A stretch of 64,000 bases of DNA, taken from positions 124,001-188,000 of the forward strand of contig NZ_WRPN01000002.1 in assembly GCF_009746565.1 (NCBI RefSeq). The letters are read 5' to 3'. This document shows positions 1 through 8,836 of the stretch, one piece after another. Source of the stretch: Mariniflexile maritimum (lineage in GTDB: Bacteria; Bacteroidota; Bacteroidia; Flavobacteriales; Flavobacteriaceae). The notes under the pieces are model-generated. The model had not been told where the DNA came from, searched no databases, and saw nothing but the letters and a program-made list of their open reading frames with translations. A program made the position numbers and the translations under genes. Within the stretch, counting starts at the first letter, position 1; every line of letters begins with the position of its first letter.

Positions 1-1149
1 GAGCACGCTTTATTAAAACGGGTGCACCAATTAAAGAATATTTCAATTTTACCACACCATTTCGCCATCGATTTGGTAACAAACCATCATATTAAAGAAA
101 TTAAATCGGATAAAATATCCTGTTTTGGCGCGTATATTTTTAACCAAAAAACAGGCAATATTTTCACCATTAAAGCAAATGCTACGTTGTTGGCGTCGGG
201 CGGTATTGGCTGTGTTTACGGGCATACCACTAACCCTGTTATTGCCACGGGCGACGGTATTGCGATGGCTTACAGGGCCAAAGCTGCCATAAAAGATATG
301 GAGTTCGTGCAGTTTCACCCAACAGCTTTGTATGAAGCAAAAGGAGAATCGTCGTTCTTGATTTCCGAGGCCGTTAGGGGTTTCGGTGCCTATCTTCGCA
401 ATAAAACTGGTCATCGTTTTATGCTCGATTACGATGAACGTGCCGAATTGGCTTCCCGCGATATTGTGTCGCAAAGCATTGATAATGAATTGAAAAAATC
501 GGGCGATTCGCATGTGTACCTTGATTGCACACATCTAGACATGAGTGCCTTTAAACACCATTTCCCGAATATTTACAATAAATGTTTAGAGCACCATATT
601 AACATAGAAACCGACTGGATTCCGGTGGTTCCAGCGTCGCATTATCTATGTGGTGGCATAGTGGTCGATAAAAATGGCGAGACCACCATCGCCAATTTAT
701 TTGCCTGTGGTGAATGTACCAGAACTGGGTTGCACGGAGCCAACAGGTTAGCCTCAAATTCGTTATTGGAAGCTTTGGTGTATGCCCATAATATTTATAA
801 ATTCCATAGCGCGCACCATTATAAAGCAGCAAATGTGATAATTCCAGACTGGAACGATGAAGGAACAACTATTGCCAAAGAACATATATTAATCCAGCAC
901 AATTTAAAGCAATTGCAAGCTCTTATGCGCGATTATGTGGGCATTGTACGAAGCAATAAACGCTTAAAACGAGCCATTAACCATTTGGATTTAATTTATA
1001 ATGAAGTTGAAGATTTATATAAGGAATCTAAAATAACAACTTCGCTTTGCGAACTGCGAAATATGATTAATGTGGCGCATTTAATCATCAAGCAATCTTT
1101 GGAACGTACTGAAAATAAAGGCGGATACTTTAATATTGATAATGTATAG
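1..1149 (+). CDS. nadB: L-aspartate oxidase, 5'-truncated by window edge
   Basis: This is the C-terminal part of the flavoenzyme that oxidises L-aspartate to iminoaspartate, the first step of de novo NAD synthesis. The frame is open from base 1 (E-H-A-L-L-K-R before the GTG at 22), so the true start lies upstream of the window; about 382 codons of a family usually near 530 are visible. Seen motifs are ATGDGIAMAYRA and MEFVQFHPTALYE in the flavoprotein core, SRDIVSQSI, HYLCGGI, and the flavin-site block GECTRTGLHGANRLASNSL. The last 100 residues form the helical C-terminal domain of the succinate dehydrogenase/aspartate oxidase family. SdhA/FrdA is the main alternative, but the TGLHGANRLASNSLLE block and the short helical tail favour NadB. 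The gene converges with ssb on a shared terminator. Confidence 0.93.
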   Translation, partial: EHALLKRVHQLKNISILPHHFAIDLVTNHHIKEIKSDKISCFGAYIFNQKTGNIFTIKANATLLASGGIGCVYGHTTNPVIATGDGIAMAYRAKAAIKDMEFVQFHPTALYEAKGESSFLISEAVRGFGAYLRNKTGHRFMLDYDERAELASRDIVSQSIDNELKKSGDSHVYLDCTHLDMSAFKHHFPNIYNKCLEHHINIETDWIPVVPASHYLCGGIVVDKNGETTIANLFACGECTRTGLHGANRLASNSLLEALVYAHNIYKFHSAHHYKAANVIIPDWNDEGTTIAKEHILIQHNLKQLQALMRDYVGIVRSNKRLKRAINHLDLIYNEVEDLYKESKITTSLCELRNMINVAHLIIKQSLERTENKGGYFNIDNV

Positions 1150-1155
1150 AACAAA

Positions 1156-1187
1156 AAACGAGGTCCTTAATTTTAAGAACCTCGTTT
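1156..1187. terminator. Bidirectional terminator between nadB and ssb
   Basis: Arms AAACGAGGT (1156-1164) and ACCTCGTTT (1179-1187) pair perfectly, with a further inner CTTAA/TTAAG pairing. A-rich sequence lies on the left and T/A-rich on the right. It sits between the convergent stops of nadB (1149) and ssb (1210), so it can end both transcripts. Confidence 0.8.
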
Positions 1188-1209
1188 AAATGTTTAGAAA
1201 ACTTTTATC

Positions 1210-1542
1210 TTATTTCCCTAACAGCAACAGTTCACTGCAAACCACTTCGGTGATGTAGCGTTTGTTGCCGTCTTTATCGTCATAACTGCGCGATGTTAAT
1301 TTCCCTTCAATTGCCACCTCTTTGCCTTTGGTTACATATTTTTCAATTATTTGGGCTGTTTTCCCCCAAGCCACTACGCTGTGCCATTGGGTGTCTGTAA
1401 TTTTTTCGCCTTTCGCGTTGGTGTAGCTTTCGTTGGTGGCAATATTGAATTTTGCCAACGTTTTTCCAGATTCTAAATTAATGATTTCAGGATCGTTTCC
1501 TAGGTTACCAATCAACTGTACTTTGTTTCTAAGTGTGTTCAT
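1210..1542 (-). CDS. ssb: Single-stranded DNA-binding protein
   Basis: A 110-residue OB-fold protein. The N-terminus MNTLRNKVQLIGNLGNDPE and the block WHSVVAWGKTAQIIEKYV are classic SSB signatures, followed by KGKEVAIEGKLTSRSY and YITEVVC. The protein stops just after the OB fold and lacks the Gly-rich linker and acidic DDDIPF tip of E. coli SSB. That suggests it is the short accessory SSB paralogue common in Bacteroidota rather than the main replication SSB, which I would expect elsewhere; this last point is inference. It is a single gene with its own upstream region and ends at the terminator shared with nadB. Confidence 0.93.
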   Translation of the reverse strand: MNTLRNKVQLIGNLGNDPEIINLESGKTLAKFNIATNESYTNAKGEKITDTQWHSVVAWGKTAQIIEKYVTKGKEVAIEGKLTSRSYDDKDGNKRYITEVVCSELLLLGK

Positions 1543-1762
1543 AATTTTAAATTTTTAATGTTAAACAGTTAATACTATCGAGTTCTTATGTTTCGACAAG
1601 GCAAAGATGCGACGGCGAAATACCTATAATCGGTTAGTAAATGTTTGTGTTCGTTTGTAAATATTTGTAGTCGTTTAAACCGCTTTAAACACACAATATA
1701 ACTGAATTTTATTTTTAATTATTTTTTAAAAAAAATGTATCTTTATAAAAAAAGTATAACTT

Positions 1763-2113
1763 ATGGCCAAAGTTTGTTTAGAATGTAATGAAAAAATTGT
1801 TGGAAGAAGCGATAAAAAATTTTGTAGCGATTATTGCCGAAATGCCTACAACAACACCATAAATAAAGACACTAAAAACCTGATTAGGAACATAAATAAT
1901 AGGTTGCGGAAAAATTGGCGTATTTTAGAAACCTTAAACCCCGACCAAAAAACAAAAACCACGAGAACAAAGCTGGTTCAACATGGTTTTGATTTTAATT
2001 TTTTCACCAGTACCTATACCACCAAGGCAGGTACTGTGTATTATTTTGTGTACGATCAAGGTTATTTACCCTTGGAAGACGAATATTATGCGCTGGTAAA
2101 GCGTGAAAGCTAA
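1763..2113 (+). CDS. Conserved small protein with N-terminal zinc-finger-like motif
   Basis: A 116-residue protein of unknown function. Residues 5-25 hold a CLEC ... CSDYC arrangement (two Cys pairs, C-x2-C and C-x3-C, about 12 residues apart), which looks like a treble-clef or zinc-ribbon metal site. A basic helical stretch follows (NLIRNINNRLRKNW, KTKTTRTKL), and the C-terminal half is Tyr/Phe-rich and ends YALVKRES. The basic part could bind nucleic acid, but that is only inference. It starts 15 bases after a run of A/T and converges with the CBS gene, the stops being only 2 bp apart. I do not recognise a named family. Confidence 0.8.
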   Translation: MAKVCLECNEKIVGRSDKKFCSDYCRNAYNNTINKDTKNLIRNINNRLRKNWRILETLNPDQKTKTTRTKLVQHGFDFNFFTSTYTTKAGTVYYFVYDQGYLPLEDEYYALVKRES

Positions 2114-2115
2114 AC

Positions 2116-2583
2116 TTATTTCCAGGTATGCCCTTTAAGGGCGCGCGCCGCTTTTAAAATATCTTTTTGGCTTATTTGACCAACCAATTTACCGTTTTCA
2201 ACAATAGGAAATCGGCGGTGTCTGGATTCCAAAAATTTATTTGCTGCATCAAAAATGTTCAGGTTGCCATCAATGGTATCAACGGTGGTGATCATGCATT
2301 TTCCAACGGTATTGTTTTCCATAGGTAGGTTGTGGTACCGGCTTTCACTAATTTGTTTGATGCAATCACCTTCAGATATAATACCTATCAATTCGTGTTT
2401 GTCGTTAACAACGGGGCCTCCAGAAATTCTGTGTTTTATTAAGGAATCTATTACTTTCTCAATAAGGTCTTCAGATTTGAAGGTTATCAGTTTTCTCGAC
2501 ATGTAATCGCTTACCTTAATAGGCACGTCATCTGTAAACTTTTGTTGCTTCTTTCTTGAGGCCAAAAAACTTTTAATTCCCAT
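2116..2583 (-). CDS. CBS domain-containing protein
   Basis: A 155-residue cytosolic protein made of two CBS motifs and little else. The first spans about residues 25-80 (VSDYMSRKLITFKSEDL ... SGGPVVNDKHELIGIISEGD) and the second about 90-150 (KCMITTVDTIDG ... RRFPIVENGKLVGQISQKD). Paired CBS motifs bind adenosyl ligands (AMP, ATP, SAM) and usually act as energy or nucleotide sensors. No catalytic domain is attached, so its partner is unknown. A short basic leader (FLASRKKQQK) precedes the first motif. It is convergent with the zinc-finger gene on its left and divergent from the TPR gene on its right. Confidence 0.9.
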   Translation of the reverse strand: MGIKSFLASRKKQQKFTDDVPIKVSDYMSRKLITFKSEDLIEKVIDSLIKHRISGGPVVNDKHELIGIISEGDCIKQISESRYHNLPMENNTVGKCMITTVDTIDGNLNIFDAANKFLESRHRRFPIVENGKLVGQISQKDILKAARALKGHTWK

Positions 2584-2766
2584 AATTTTAAATTTTAATA
2601 ATTTTAAATGTACTTAAAAATTTTAATTATTCCTAAAATATGTAATTATTCATATTAAACAGTGTTGATTTAAGTATTATTGGTGCGCTGTATAAATAAT
2701 TAGCATTCTTTTAAGAAATTAAATGCCTTTTTTTTATAGTTTTAACGCATTAAAATAAATTTACCA

Positions 2767-3480
2767 ATGAAAAAATTAGTTGTACTAGGATTGTTGATTA
2801 GTAGTTACATGTTGCAGGCACAGAGCAACCCAGACTTGCTAAAACATTATGAAGCTTTTTATAAAGAAATGAAAACCCAGGGCGATATCGAGGGCATTAT
2901 AAACGCCATGACCCATTTAAACGTTTTGTCGCCATCGGTAGCCAGAAAAGATACGTTGGCCTACATTTACATGAGCGATGGCAAATACACACAGGCACTA
3001 AACACTATAGGCTACGAGCGGTTGGTTGATGATTCGGATATTGCCATACAAGTGAAAGCCTTGTCGTTAAAATCGCTTAAAGAGCCTGAATTGGCCATAC
3101 CGCAATTTGAGGAAATGTTTAAAAGAAACCCCAATGCCCTGATAGCTTATGAGCTTGCCGAACTTAACTTGCAAACGCAAAAGCTTGCTGAGGCCGATAA
3201 GAACATTGCCTATGGGTTGGCAAATGCCAAAGACGATATGAAAAAGGCCTATTACGAAACGCAAACACCTTATGAGGTTTCGTTAAAAACGGCTTTTATG
3301 TACCTAAATGCCCTTTCGGTTTACAACAAGGACAAAAAAGCGAATATTGATGCGGCTGTCGATATTTTGGATGCAGCCTTAAAAGCATCGCCCAACTTTA
3401 ACCTAATAAATTTGACCAAAAACGAATTGTTAAGGCAAAAACAGGTCATGCAGGCGCAAGCAGCACAGCCTAAAAATTAG
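2767..3480 (+). CDS. Exported tetratricopeptide-repeat protein
   Basis: A 237-residue protein with a clear signal peptide (MKKLVVLGLLISSYMLQAQS, cleavage after the AQ region), so probably periplasmic. The mature part is all helical with degenerate TPR-like units: KYTQALNTIGYERLV, KEPELAIPQFEEMFKRNPNALIAYELAELN and ADKNIAYGLANAKDD. TPRs mediate protein-protein contacts, but no partner can be read from the neighbours. The protein ends in a Gln/Ala-rich tail. No lipobox and no T9SS sorting domain are visible. Confidence 0.85.
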   Translation: MKKLVVLGLLISSYMLQAQSNPDLLKHYEAFYKEMKTQGDIEGIINAMTHLNVLSPSVARKDTLAYIYMSDGKYTQALNTIGYERLVDDSDIAIQVKALSLKSLKEPELAIPQFEEMFKRNPNALIAYELAELNLQTQKLAEADKNIAYGLANAKDDMKKAYYETQTPYEVSLKTAFMYLNALSVYNKDKKANIDAAVDILDAALKASPNFNLINLTKNELLRQKQVMQAQAAQPKN

Positions 3481-3489
3481 GTTTATAAA

Positions 3490-4467
3490 CTAAAGCACCA
3501 TTAAGTTGCAACCGCGAATATCGGAAGTATCAAACCTTCCTATAATCTCGAACGAGTTGTTTTGGTAAACACGCCCCAGATCTTGCGTAGCAATAAACGA
3601 ACAGGAATTTATGTTGGCTAAATCAATCACATTGATACCGCCCGCTTTTCCTGTTGGCTGCAAAGTTAATGCATCTTCGGTATCACGAGTTACAATACGC
3701 ATCCAATTAGGGCAATTAAAAATACCTTTGCCTTGGGAGTAGGCTTGACTTAACAATTCGGTCATGCCGTATTCGCTATGAATGGCATCTACGCCAAACC
3801 CTTGTTTTAAAATGGCGTGTAGTTCATCGCGAACCAGTTCTTTTCTGCGGCCTTTCATACCGCCAGTTTCCATAATGATGGTGTTTTTTAGTTGAAATTG
3901 ATGTGCTTCAACCAAATCCAACAAGGCGAATGAAACACCTATAAGCAGTACTTTTTTTCCTTGGGAATCTACAGTAGTTAATCTGTCCTTTAATTCCGAA
4001 AGGTTATTCAAATAAAAACCGCTTTCTATGTGGTTCGATTGTTTTATAAAAGCATCAACCATATAAATTAAGGATGATCCGGAACGCTCTAAATACGAGG
4101 GCAACAAGGCTAAAACCACATAATCTTCAATGGCTCCATAAAAATGTTCAAATCCTTTTTTGAAGCTCTCTTCGTAAATTTCCAAATTAGTAACTAAATG
4201 TTTACTCGTGTTGCTACCCGTTGTTCCCGAGCTTGTAAAGGTAGTTTGTACAGATTCCTTGGAACTTAAAACCGAATGGCTTTTAAAAAATTGAATGGGC
4301 AAAAACGGAATGTCTTTTAGTGATTTCACATCGCTTGGGTGGATGTACAACAAATCGCAAAACGATCGATACACCCGGTTGTTTTCAAACTGAAACTTAA
4401 AAATTTGTATAGCCAAATTTTCAAATTCGGTTTCGGTTTGAATGTTAAAAATAGCGTTGGTATCCAT
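3490..4467 (-). CDS. LuxE-like acyl-protein synthetase / acyltransferase
   Basis: A protein of about 325 residues of the LuxE/PaaK-related adenylate-forming superfamily. The phosphate-binding loop FTSSGTTGSNTSKH (about residue 76) and the MTELLSQAY block are visible, as is a C-terminal DLGRVY / GRFDTSDIRGC segment typical of these enzymes. The family activates fatty acids as acyl-adenylates and passes them to a protein thiol; the substrate here is unknown. The frame stays open up to 4506, but I set the start at the ATG at 4467 (MDTNAIFN) because the extension overlaps a terminator hairpin at 4494-4520. LuxE homologues without luciferase are common in flavobacteria. The downstream convergent neighbour is the TPR gene, 9 bp away. 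Confidence 0.82.
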   Translation of the reverse strand: MDTNAIFNIQTETEFENLAIQIFKFQFENNRVYRSFCDLLYIHPSDVKSLKDIPFLPIQFFKSHSVLSSKESVQTTFTSSGTTGSNTSKHLVTNLEIYEESFKKGFEHFYGAIEDYVVLALLPSYLERSGSSLIYMVDAFIKQSNHIESGFYLNNLSELKDRLTTVDSQGKKVLLIGVSFALLDLVEAHQFQLKNTIIMETGGMKGRRKELVRDELHAILKQGFGVDAIHSEYGMTELLSQAYSQGKGIFNCPNWMRIVTRDTEDALTLQPTGKAGGINVIDLANINSCSFIATQDLGRVYQNNSFEIIGRFDTSDIRGCNLMVL

Positions 4468-4493
4468 CATCTGGCAAAAGTAAATAAAATAAA

Positions 4494-4520
4494 AAAGCGT
4501 TACCAAAAAGGCAACGCTTT
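4494..4520 (-). terminator. Terminator of the 639-residue T9SS protein gene
   Basis: Arms AAAGCGTTACC (4494-4504) and GGCAACGCTTT (4510-4520) pair with one mismatch around an AAAAA loop. On the minus strand the hairpin is followed by a T-rich run. It lies just after the T9SS gene stop (4544) and before the LuxE-like start (4467), so the two genes are probably separate transcripts. Confidence 0.7.
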
Positions 4521-4543
4521 AAAATTTATAAAGTAAAAAAAGC

Positions 4544-6463
4544 TTATTTAATGACTAGTTTTTTGGTGATGCTGGCATTGTCCTGCGCAACTTTAAGGAT
4601 ATAAACACCCGCATTTAATTTTGAGGTATTTAATCTGTTATTTTTTATGGTTTCTTTAATCACTTGTTTTCCTAAGATATCAAAAACAGAAACATCCATT
4701 TTCGCATTGTTTTTGCTGGAAATGTTTACATAACCTAAATTGGTTGGGTTAGGGTATATTTTAAAGTTGTTTGTTTCTAATGGATTGGTTGATAGTGTAT
4801 TTGTAGTAACCTGTGCCCAAGATGTACCAATTCTTAATTCATCTATTTGAACGAATCCGGTTTCAGCAGCACTGTCCTGTCTTAAAAAGAAATTATTAAT
4901 ATTTGTTAAGTCGGTACCAGTATGGGAATCTGAAATAGTAGCAGTGGGTTCAGCAGCTCCAATAACTGGGTCAATCCATAAATCTACAATATCGTCGGAT
5001 GTAGTGGTTTCATTAAATCTGTATGCAACAACGATTAAATGTGTTTGTCCGGTTGCAAAAGGACTCGAGGTAAGTGTGGTAGCAGTGCCTGTTGCAGTTC
5101 TTACCTCTATACCTAAATTATAGCTGGTATCATCAACTCTAACCCCCCATAGGGTTGCTCCTAAGTTGGTGGTACCTGCGCTAAACCCAGCAAAATAACC
5201 GCCATTTGTATCGGTAACACCGGCCATGGAACTGATATTCAACAAAAATGAATAGTATAGCGTTCCAGTAGAAGTATCGGTAATGGGTGAAAAAACATCC
5301 ATTCCAGCACCGTCAAATTTAACCGAGTTACCACTAGAAGTTAATCCGGTGTATGTTAAATTTCCTGTTGCTGCCAATATATCATCTCCCGAATTTACAT
5401 TGGTCCATTTTTGCTGGCTGCCTAAAGCACTGCCATTAGCGTAATCAAATCCTTCATAATAGGGTAATGAATTTATAGCTTTACACTCTGGAGCTATTAA
5501 AATTTTGCTCAAATTACAGCCTCCAGAAACAGTTAATTCAATATCTGTGCCTTCTGAAATGCCACTAATTATTATGTTGCCTGTTGCATTTGTTGAAGGG
5601 TTGTCTCCAGAAATTGTTCCAAAGTTAGATGATAAATTATATGTTTGCGTACCACCACCAGTGAAAGGTATTGTAGCGGTATAAGTATCTATGGCACTTG
5701 TTACTGCATCGCAAGCAGTAGAGCCAGAATCTAAAGCAAGGGGGCAAGCAGTTGCGTTAAACCAAGTAGGATATACTCTGTATGCATCAATAATAATATT
5801 CTGTGAAGGATCAAATTGTCTTAAAAAAATGCCCGAAATTGTTGCAGAACCAGAGCCCGAATTTGTAACTTCAGGAGTACCGGCAGCTAATTCAGTGGCG
5901 GGAATTCCGGAAGATTTAATCCACATACTTGTGCTTCCTGTTGCCGATACATCGTATTTCACTATTATTAAATAGGTAGTGTTTAAATCATAGTCGGTTG
6001 TTCCATAAACGGCAGTAGAAGTATTGGAAATACCAAAGTTAATCTTACCAGCAGTAGTTGATGGTTTGTAAAAGATTCTATTGCCAAAGGTTGTGCCAGT
6101 TGTAGTAAATCCAGTAAAATAACCTGTAGCTGCGGCAACTACCTTTACTAGAAAAGTAGAATATAGGGTTCCACTTGTTACTGGTGCTGCAAACGTTCTA
6201 TTAACATCTTCACCTGTATTGTCTAATATAGCAGCATTACCTTCAACAGCAGCGGTAAATCCTGTTGTTCCAGAATATCCTGTGTATGTTAACCCGCTTG
6301 AAACACCCACATCAATGGCGTTTGTGCCCGCACCACTAAAAGCGTTCCAACCATTCGCATTTAATAATTGACTGTCTGGATAATTAAAATCGTCTGAAAA
6401 CGTCTGCCCAATAGAAACAGCCGAAATCAAAAAAGTAAATAACAAAAAGTAAAGTTTTTTCAT
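4544..6463 (-). CDS. Secreted protein with two jelly-roll-like repeats and T9SS sorting domain
   Basis: A 639-residue protein. Residues 1-19 are a Sec signal peptide (MKKLYFLLFTFLISAVSIGQ). Residues about 20-235 and 335-550 are visibly duplicated domains: each starts with a FDY/FNYP motif plus LNANGW or GSQQKW, then LTYTG, GTLYxSF, a YF-GF core, an LIVVxY strand, and ends FLRQ ... IDxxR. They are probably ConA/LamG-like beta sandwiches. Between them is a short Cys-containing beta domain (TACDAVTSAIDTYTA ... GCNLSK). The last 80 residues are a type A T9SS C-terminal domain (NFKIYPNPTNLGYVNIS ... GKQVI ... GVYILKV ... KKLVIK), so the protein should cross the outer membrane and be anchored or released. 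Its target is unknown; adhesion or polysaccharide binding is plausible. Confidence 0.88.
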   Translation of the reverse strand: MKKLYFLLFTFLISAVSIGQTFSDDFNYPDSQLLNANGWNAFSGAGTNAIDVGVSSGLTYTGYSGTTGFTAAVEGNAAILDNTGEDVNRTFAAPVTSGTLYSTFLVKVVAAATGYFTGFTTTGTTFGNRIFYKPSTTAGKINFGISNTSTAVYGTTDYDLNTTYLIIVKYDVSATGSTSMWIKSSGIPATELAAGTPEVTNSGSGSATISGIFLRQFDPSQNIIIDAYRVYPTWFNATACPLALDSGSTACDAVTSAIDTYTATIPFTGGGTQTYNLSSNFGTISGDNPSTNATGNIIISGISEGTDIELTVSGGCNLSKILIAPECKAINSLPYYEGFDYANGSALGSQQKWTNVNSGDDILAATGNLTYTGLTSSGNSVKFDGAGMDVFSPITDTSTGTLYYSFLLNISSMAGVTDTNGGYFAGFSAGTTNLGATLWGVRVDDTSYNLGIEVRTATGTATTLTSSPFATGQTHLIVVAYRFNETTTSDDIVDLWIDPVIGAAEPTATISDSHTGTDLTNINNFFLRQDSAAETGFVQIDELRIGTSWAQVTTNTLSTNPLETNNFKIYPNPTNLGYVNISSKNNAKMDVSVFDILGKQVIKETIKNNRLNTSKLNAGVYILKVAQDNASITKKLVIK

Positions 6464-6525
6464 AATAAGTGAGATTAATTAATTTTATAACCCTAAAAAT
6501 ACTGATATTTTTAAAATAAAACTAA

Positions 6526-6550
6526 AAAAACAGCTCGAATGGCTGTTTTT
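6526..6550 (-). terminator. Terminator of the small sorting-domain gene
   Basis: Arms AAAAACAGC (6526-6534) and GCTGTTTTT (6542-6550) pair perfectly, with T-runs on both strands. It lies 21 bp after the stop of the gene at 6572-6913. Confidence 0.75.
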
Positions 6551-6571
6551 TACTGTAATATAACATGTTGT

Positions 6572-6913
6572 TTACTTAACCACTAATTTTCGGGTTTCGC
6601 TCACATTGTTTTCGGTAACCTTTAAAATATAAACCCCTTTCCCTAAGTTGGAAATATTGAGTTCCTTGCCGGTCAATACGGTTGTATAAAGCTGCTTTCC
6701 TAAAACATCAAAAACCGCAATCTTCTTGGTTAAATTATCTTTAGATGAAATATAAACAAAAACTTTTCCGTTAGTAACAGGGTTTGGGTATATAGACAAG
6801 GCATCTATATTCTGTTCCATAACATTGCCGTTGGCGTTATTTTGACCAACCCCATGTTGGGTAGTAAAAAATGCCAAGGCAACCAATAAAATAAGAAAGT
6901 AGTTTTTGTTCAT
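6572..6913 (-). CDS. Minimal secreted protein consisting of signal peptide plus T9SS sorting domain
   Basis: A 113-residue protein. Residues 1-23 form a signal peptide (MNKNYFLILLVALAFFTTQ ... VGQ). About 15 residues (NNANGNVMEQNIDA) separate it from a complete type A sorting domain: SIYPNPVTNGKVFVYIS, KIAVFDVLGKQLY, KGVYILKV and a terminal TRKLVVK. There is essentially no passenger domain. It may be a genuine small surface protein or the remains of a larger gene whose cargo was deleted; the intact frame and its own terminator favour a real gene. It is transcribed in the same direction as the larger T9SS protein downstream but separated by a terminator. Confidence 0.85.
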   Translation of the reverse strand: MNKNYFLILLVALAFFTTQHGVGQNNANGNVMEQNIDALSIYPNPVTNGKVFVYISSKDNLTKKIAVFDVLGKQLYTTVLTGKELNISNLGKGVYILKVTENNVSETRKLVVK

Positions 6914-7112
6914 ATAAAAATTACTATTAATGCAAAGGTAAATAAATACTACAAATTTGATGCCAAAAAACTGTTAAAGATGCTGCATTTCAACGAAAGT
7001 TTAAACCAACGTAACGCGAATGTTATCTTAACATTATTAATGGCTTAATTAGGGTGAATTTGTGTTATTAATTTTATCTTTACTTAATAAAAATAGATGA
7101 ATTGTTTTTGTA

Positions 7113-7793
7113 ATGAAAAATAAGGATATAAAAATATTATTGGTTGATGATGAGCCCGATATTTTAGAAATAGTTGGCTACAATTTATCAAACGAAGGCT
7201 ACCAAGTAATGACTGCCGAAAACGGAAACAAAGCCGTTAAAAAAGCAAAAAAAGAATTGCCGCATCTTATTATCCTTGATGTGATGATGCCCGAAATGGA
7301 CGGCATTGAAGCCTGCGAGCTCCTTAGGAAAAATCCCGATTTGCAAAACACACTCATCGTTTTTTTAACCGCACGCGGTGAAGATTATTCGCAAATGGCT
7401 GGTTTTGATGCGGGTGCCGACGATTATATTACGAAACCCATTAAACCAAAAATACTGGTAAGCAAGGTGAAGGCGCTGCTAAGGCGTTTTAAGGAAGACG
7501 ATGTGGCCGATACCCTTAAAATAGGAAGTTTGGAAATAAACAGGGAAGCCTACAAAATAACCTCAAAAGGAAAAGAACTTGTTTTGCCCCGTAAAGAATT
7601 TGAATTATTATCTTTATTAGCTTCAAAACCCGGAAAAGTGTTTAAGCGCGAAGAAATTCTCGATACCGTGTGGGGCAACGAGGTTGTTGTAGGCGGCCGA
7701 ACCATAGATGTGCACATTAGGAAATTGCGCGAAAAAATTGGGGATGAAAGCTTCAAAACCATCAAGGGCGTTGGCTATAAGTTTGTAGATTAA
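7113..7793 (+). CDS. OmpR/PhoB-family response regulator
   Basis: A 226-residue DNA-binding response regulator. The receiver domain (residues 5-120) has the acidic pair in LLVDDEPD, the phospho-acceptor Asp in LIILDVMMPEMDG (about D54), the Thr in VFLTARGED and the Lys in DDYITKPI. The C-terminal winged helix (about 130-226) carries VLPRKEFELLSLLASKPG, FKREEILDTVWG and VDVHIRKLREKIG-like text, ending KGVGYKFVD. Its stop overlaps the start of the histidine kinase by one base (TAATG), so the pair is co-translated. The pair resembles PhoB/PhoR of Bacteroidota, but no Pho genes adjoin, so the stimulus is not assigned. Confidence 0.94.
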   Translation: MKNKDIKILLVDDEPDILEIVGYNLSNEGYQVMTAENGNKAVKKAKKELPHLIILDVMMPEMDGIEACELLRKNPDLQNTLIVFLTARGEDYSQMAGFDAGADDYITKPIKPKILVSKVKALLRRFKEDDVADTLKIGSLEINREAYKITSKGKELVLPRKEFELLSLLASKPGKVFKREEILDTVWGNEVVVGGRTIDVHIRKLREKIGDESFKTIKGVGYKFVD

Positions 7794-8836
7794 TGCAGTT
7801 GCAATTTAGAAAATCGTATAAGTTTGCTGCCAAAACAGCATTGTACATCGCCATATTGTTAACGCTTATAACAAGTGTGTTTCTATATGCTTCCAATGCT
7901 ATTTCTTACTGGTTTGCGCTGGTTTTTTTTATGGTTTCCTATGCCATTTCCTTTTTTGTTATCCAACATCGTGCAGAACGCTTTATCTACAAACGGGTTA
8001 AAAAAATATACGACGATTTAACCATTATGGAATCGGCCAACTATACCAAAGGCGCCATTACTACCGATATGCGTACCCTTACCGAAGAGATAGATAAATT
8101 TGCCCGAGACAAAAAAATTGAAATTGAAACGCTTAAAGTCAGGGAAGAGTACAGAAAGGAGTTTTTAGGCAACGTATCGCACGAATTAAAAACGCCACTC
8201 TTTACGGTACAGGGTTATATTTTAACGCTCTTGGACGGTGCCATGAACGACAAGCCCCTACTGGAAAAATACCTGGAACGTGCCAACAAGGCCGTAGAAC
8301 GCCTTGGCTATATAGTTAAGGATTTGGATATGATTACCAAATTGGAAATGGGCGACTTGAGCTTAAATACCGAAGTGTTCGATATTATAGAATTGGTAAA
8401 AAACGTGTTCGACATGTTGGAGATGAAAGCTTCAAAAAAAAACATAACGCTTGCTTTTGATACCAAATATAAAACCCCCATACTTGTTAAGGCTGATAAA
8501 GAACGTGTGCAACAGGTGCTCATAAACCTTATGGTGAACTCCATAAAGTATGGAAGGGAAAAGGGCACTACTGAAATAAGCATAGAAAACCTTGTAAAAA
8601 ACAAAGTAATCGTTCGCGTTACCGATAACGGTGAAGGTATAGAAAAAAAATACTTGGCACGTATATTTGAACGTTTTTACAGGGTTGATAAAAGCGGTTC
8701 CCGAAAAGAGGGCGGTTCGGGTTTAGGACTGGCCATTGTGAAGCATATTATTGAGGCCCACAACGAAAAAATATACGTTGAAAGTGAGTTTGGTGTGGGC
8801 AGCGAGTTTTCATTCACCCTCGAAAAGGCTAAATAA
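7793..8836 (+). CDS. Sensor histidine kinase (PhoR-like)
   Basis: A 347-residue membrane kinase and partner of the preceding response regulator. Two transmembrane helices lie at about residues 15-60 (FAAKTALYIAILLTLITSVF and WFALVFFMVSYAISFFVI) with almost no periplasmic loop, so sensing is probably intramembrane or cytoplasmic. The dimerisation box NVSHELKTPLFTVQGYILTL carries the phosphorylated His (about residue 126). The ATPase domain shows the N box (QQVLINLMVNSIKYG), G1 (VTDNGEGI), F box (IFERFYRVDKSGSR) and G2 (GGSGLGLAIV). Its last 27 bases overlap the end of the convergent glycosyltransferase gene. Confidence 0.94.
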   Translation: MQLQFRKSYKFAAKTALYIAILLTLITSVFLYASNAISYWFALVFFMVSYAISFFVIQHRAERFIYKRVKKIYDDLTIMESANYTKGAITTDMRTLTEEIDKFARDKKIEIETLKVREEYRKEFLGNVSHELKTPLFTVQGYILTLLDGAMNDKPLLEKYLERANKAVERLGYIVKDLDMITKLEMGDLSLNTEVFDIIELVKNVFDMLEMKASKKNITLAFDTKYKTPILVKADKERVQQVLINLMVNSIKYGREKGTTEISIENLVKNKVIVRVTDNGEGIEKKYLARIFERFYRVDKSGSRKEGGSGLGLAIVKHIIEAHNEKIYVESEFGVGSEFSFTLEKAK

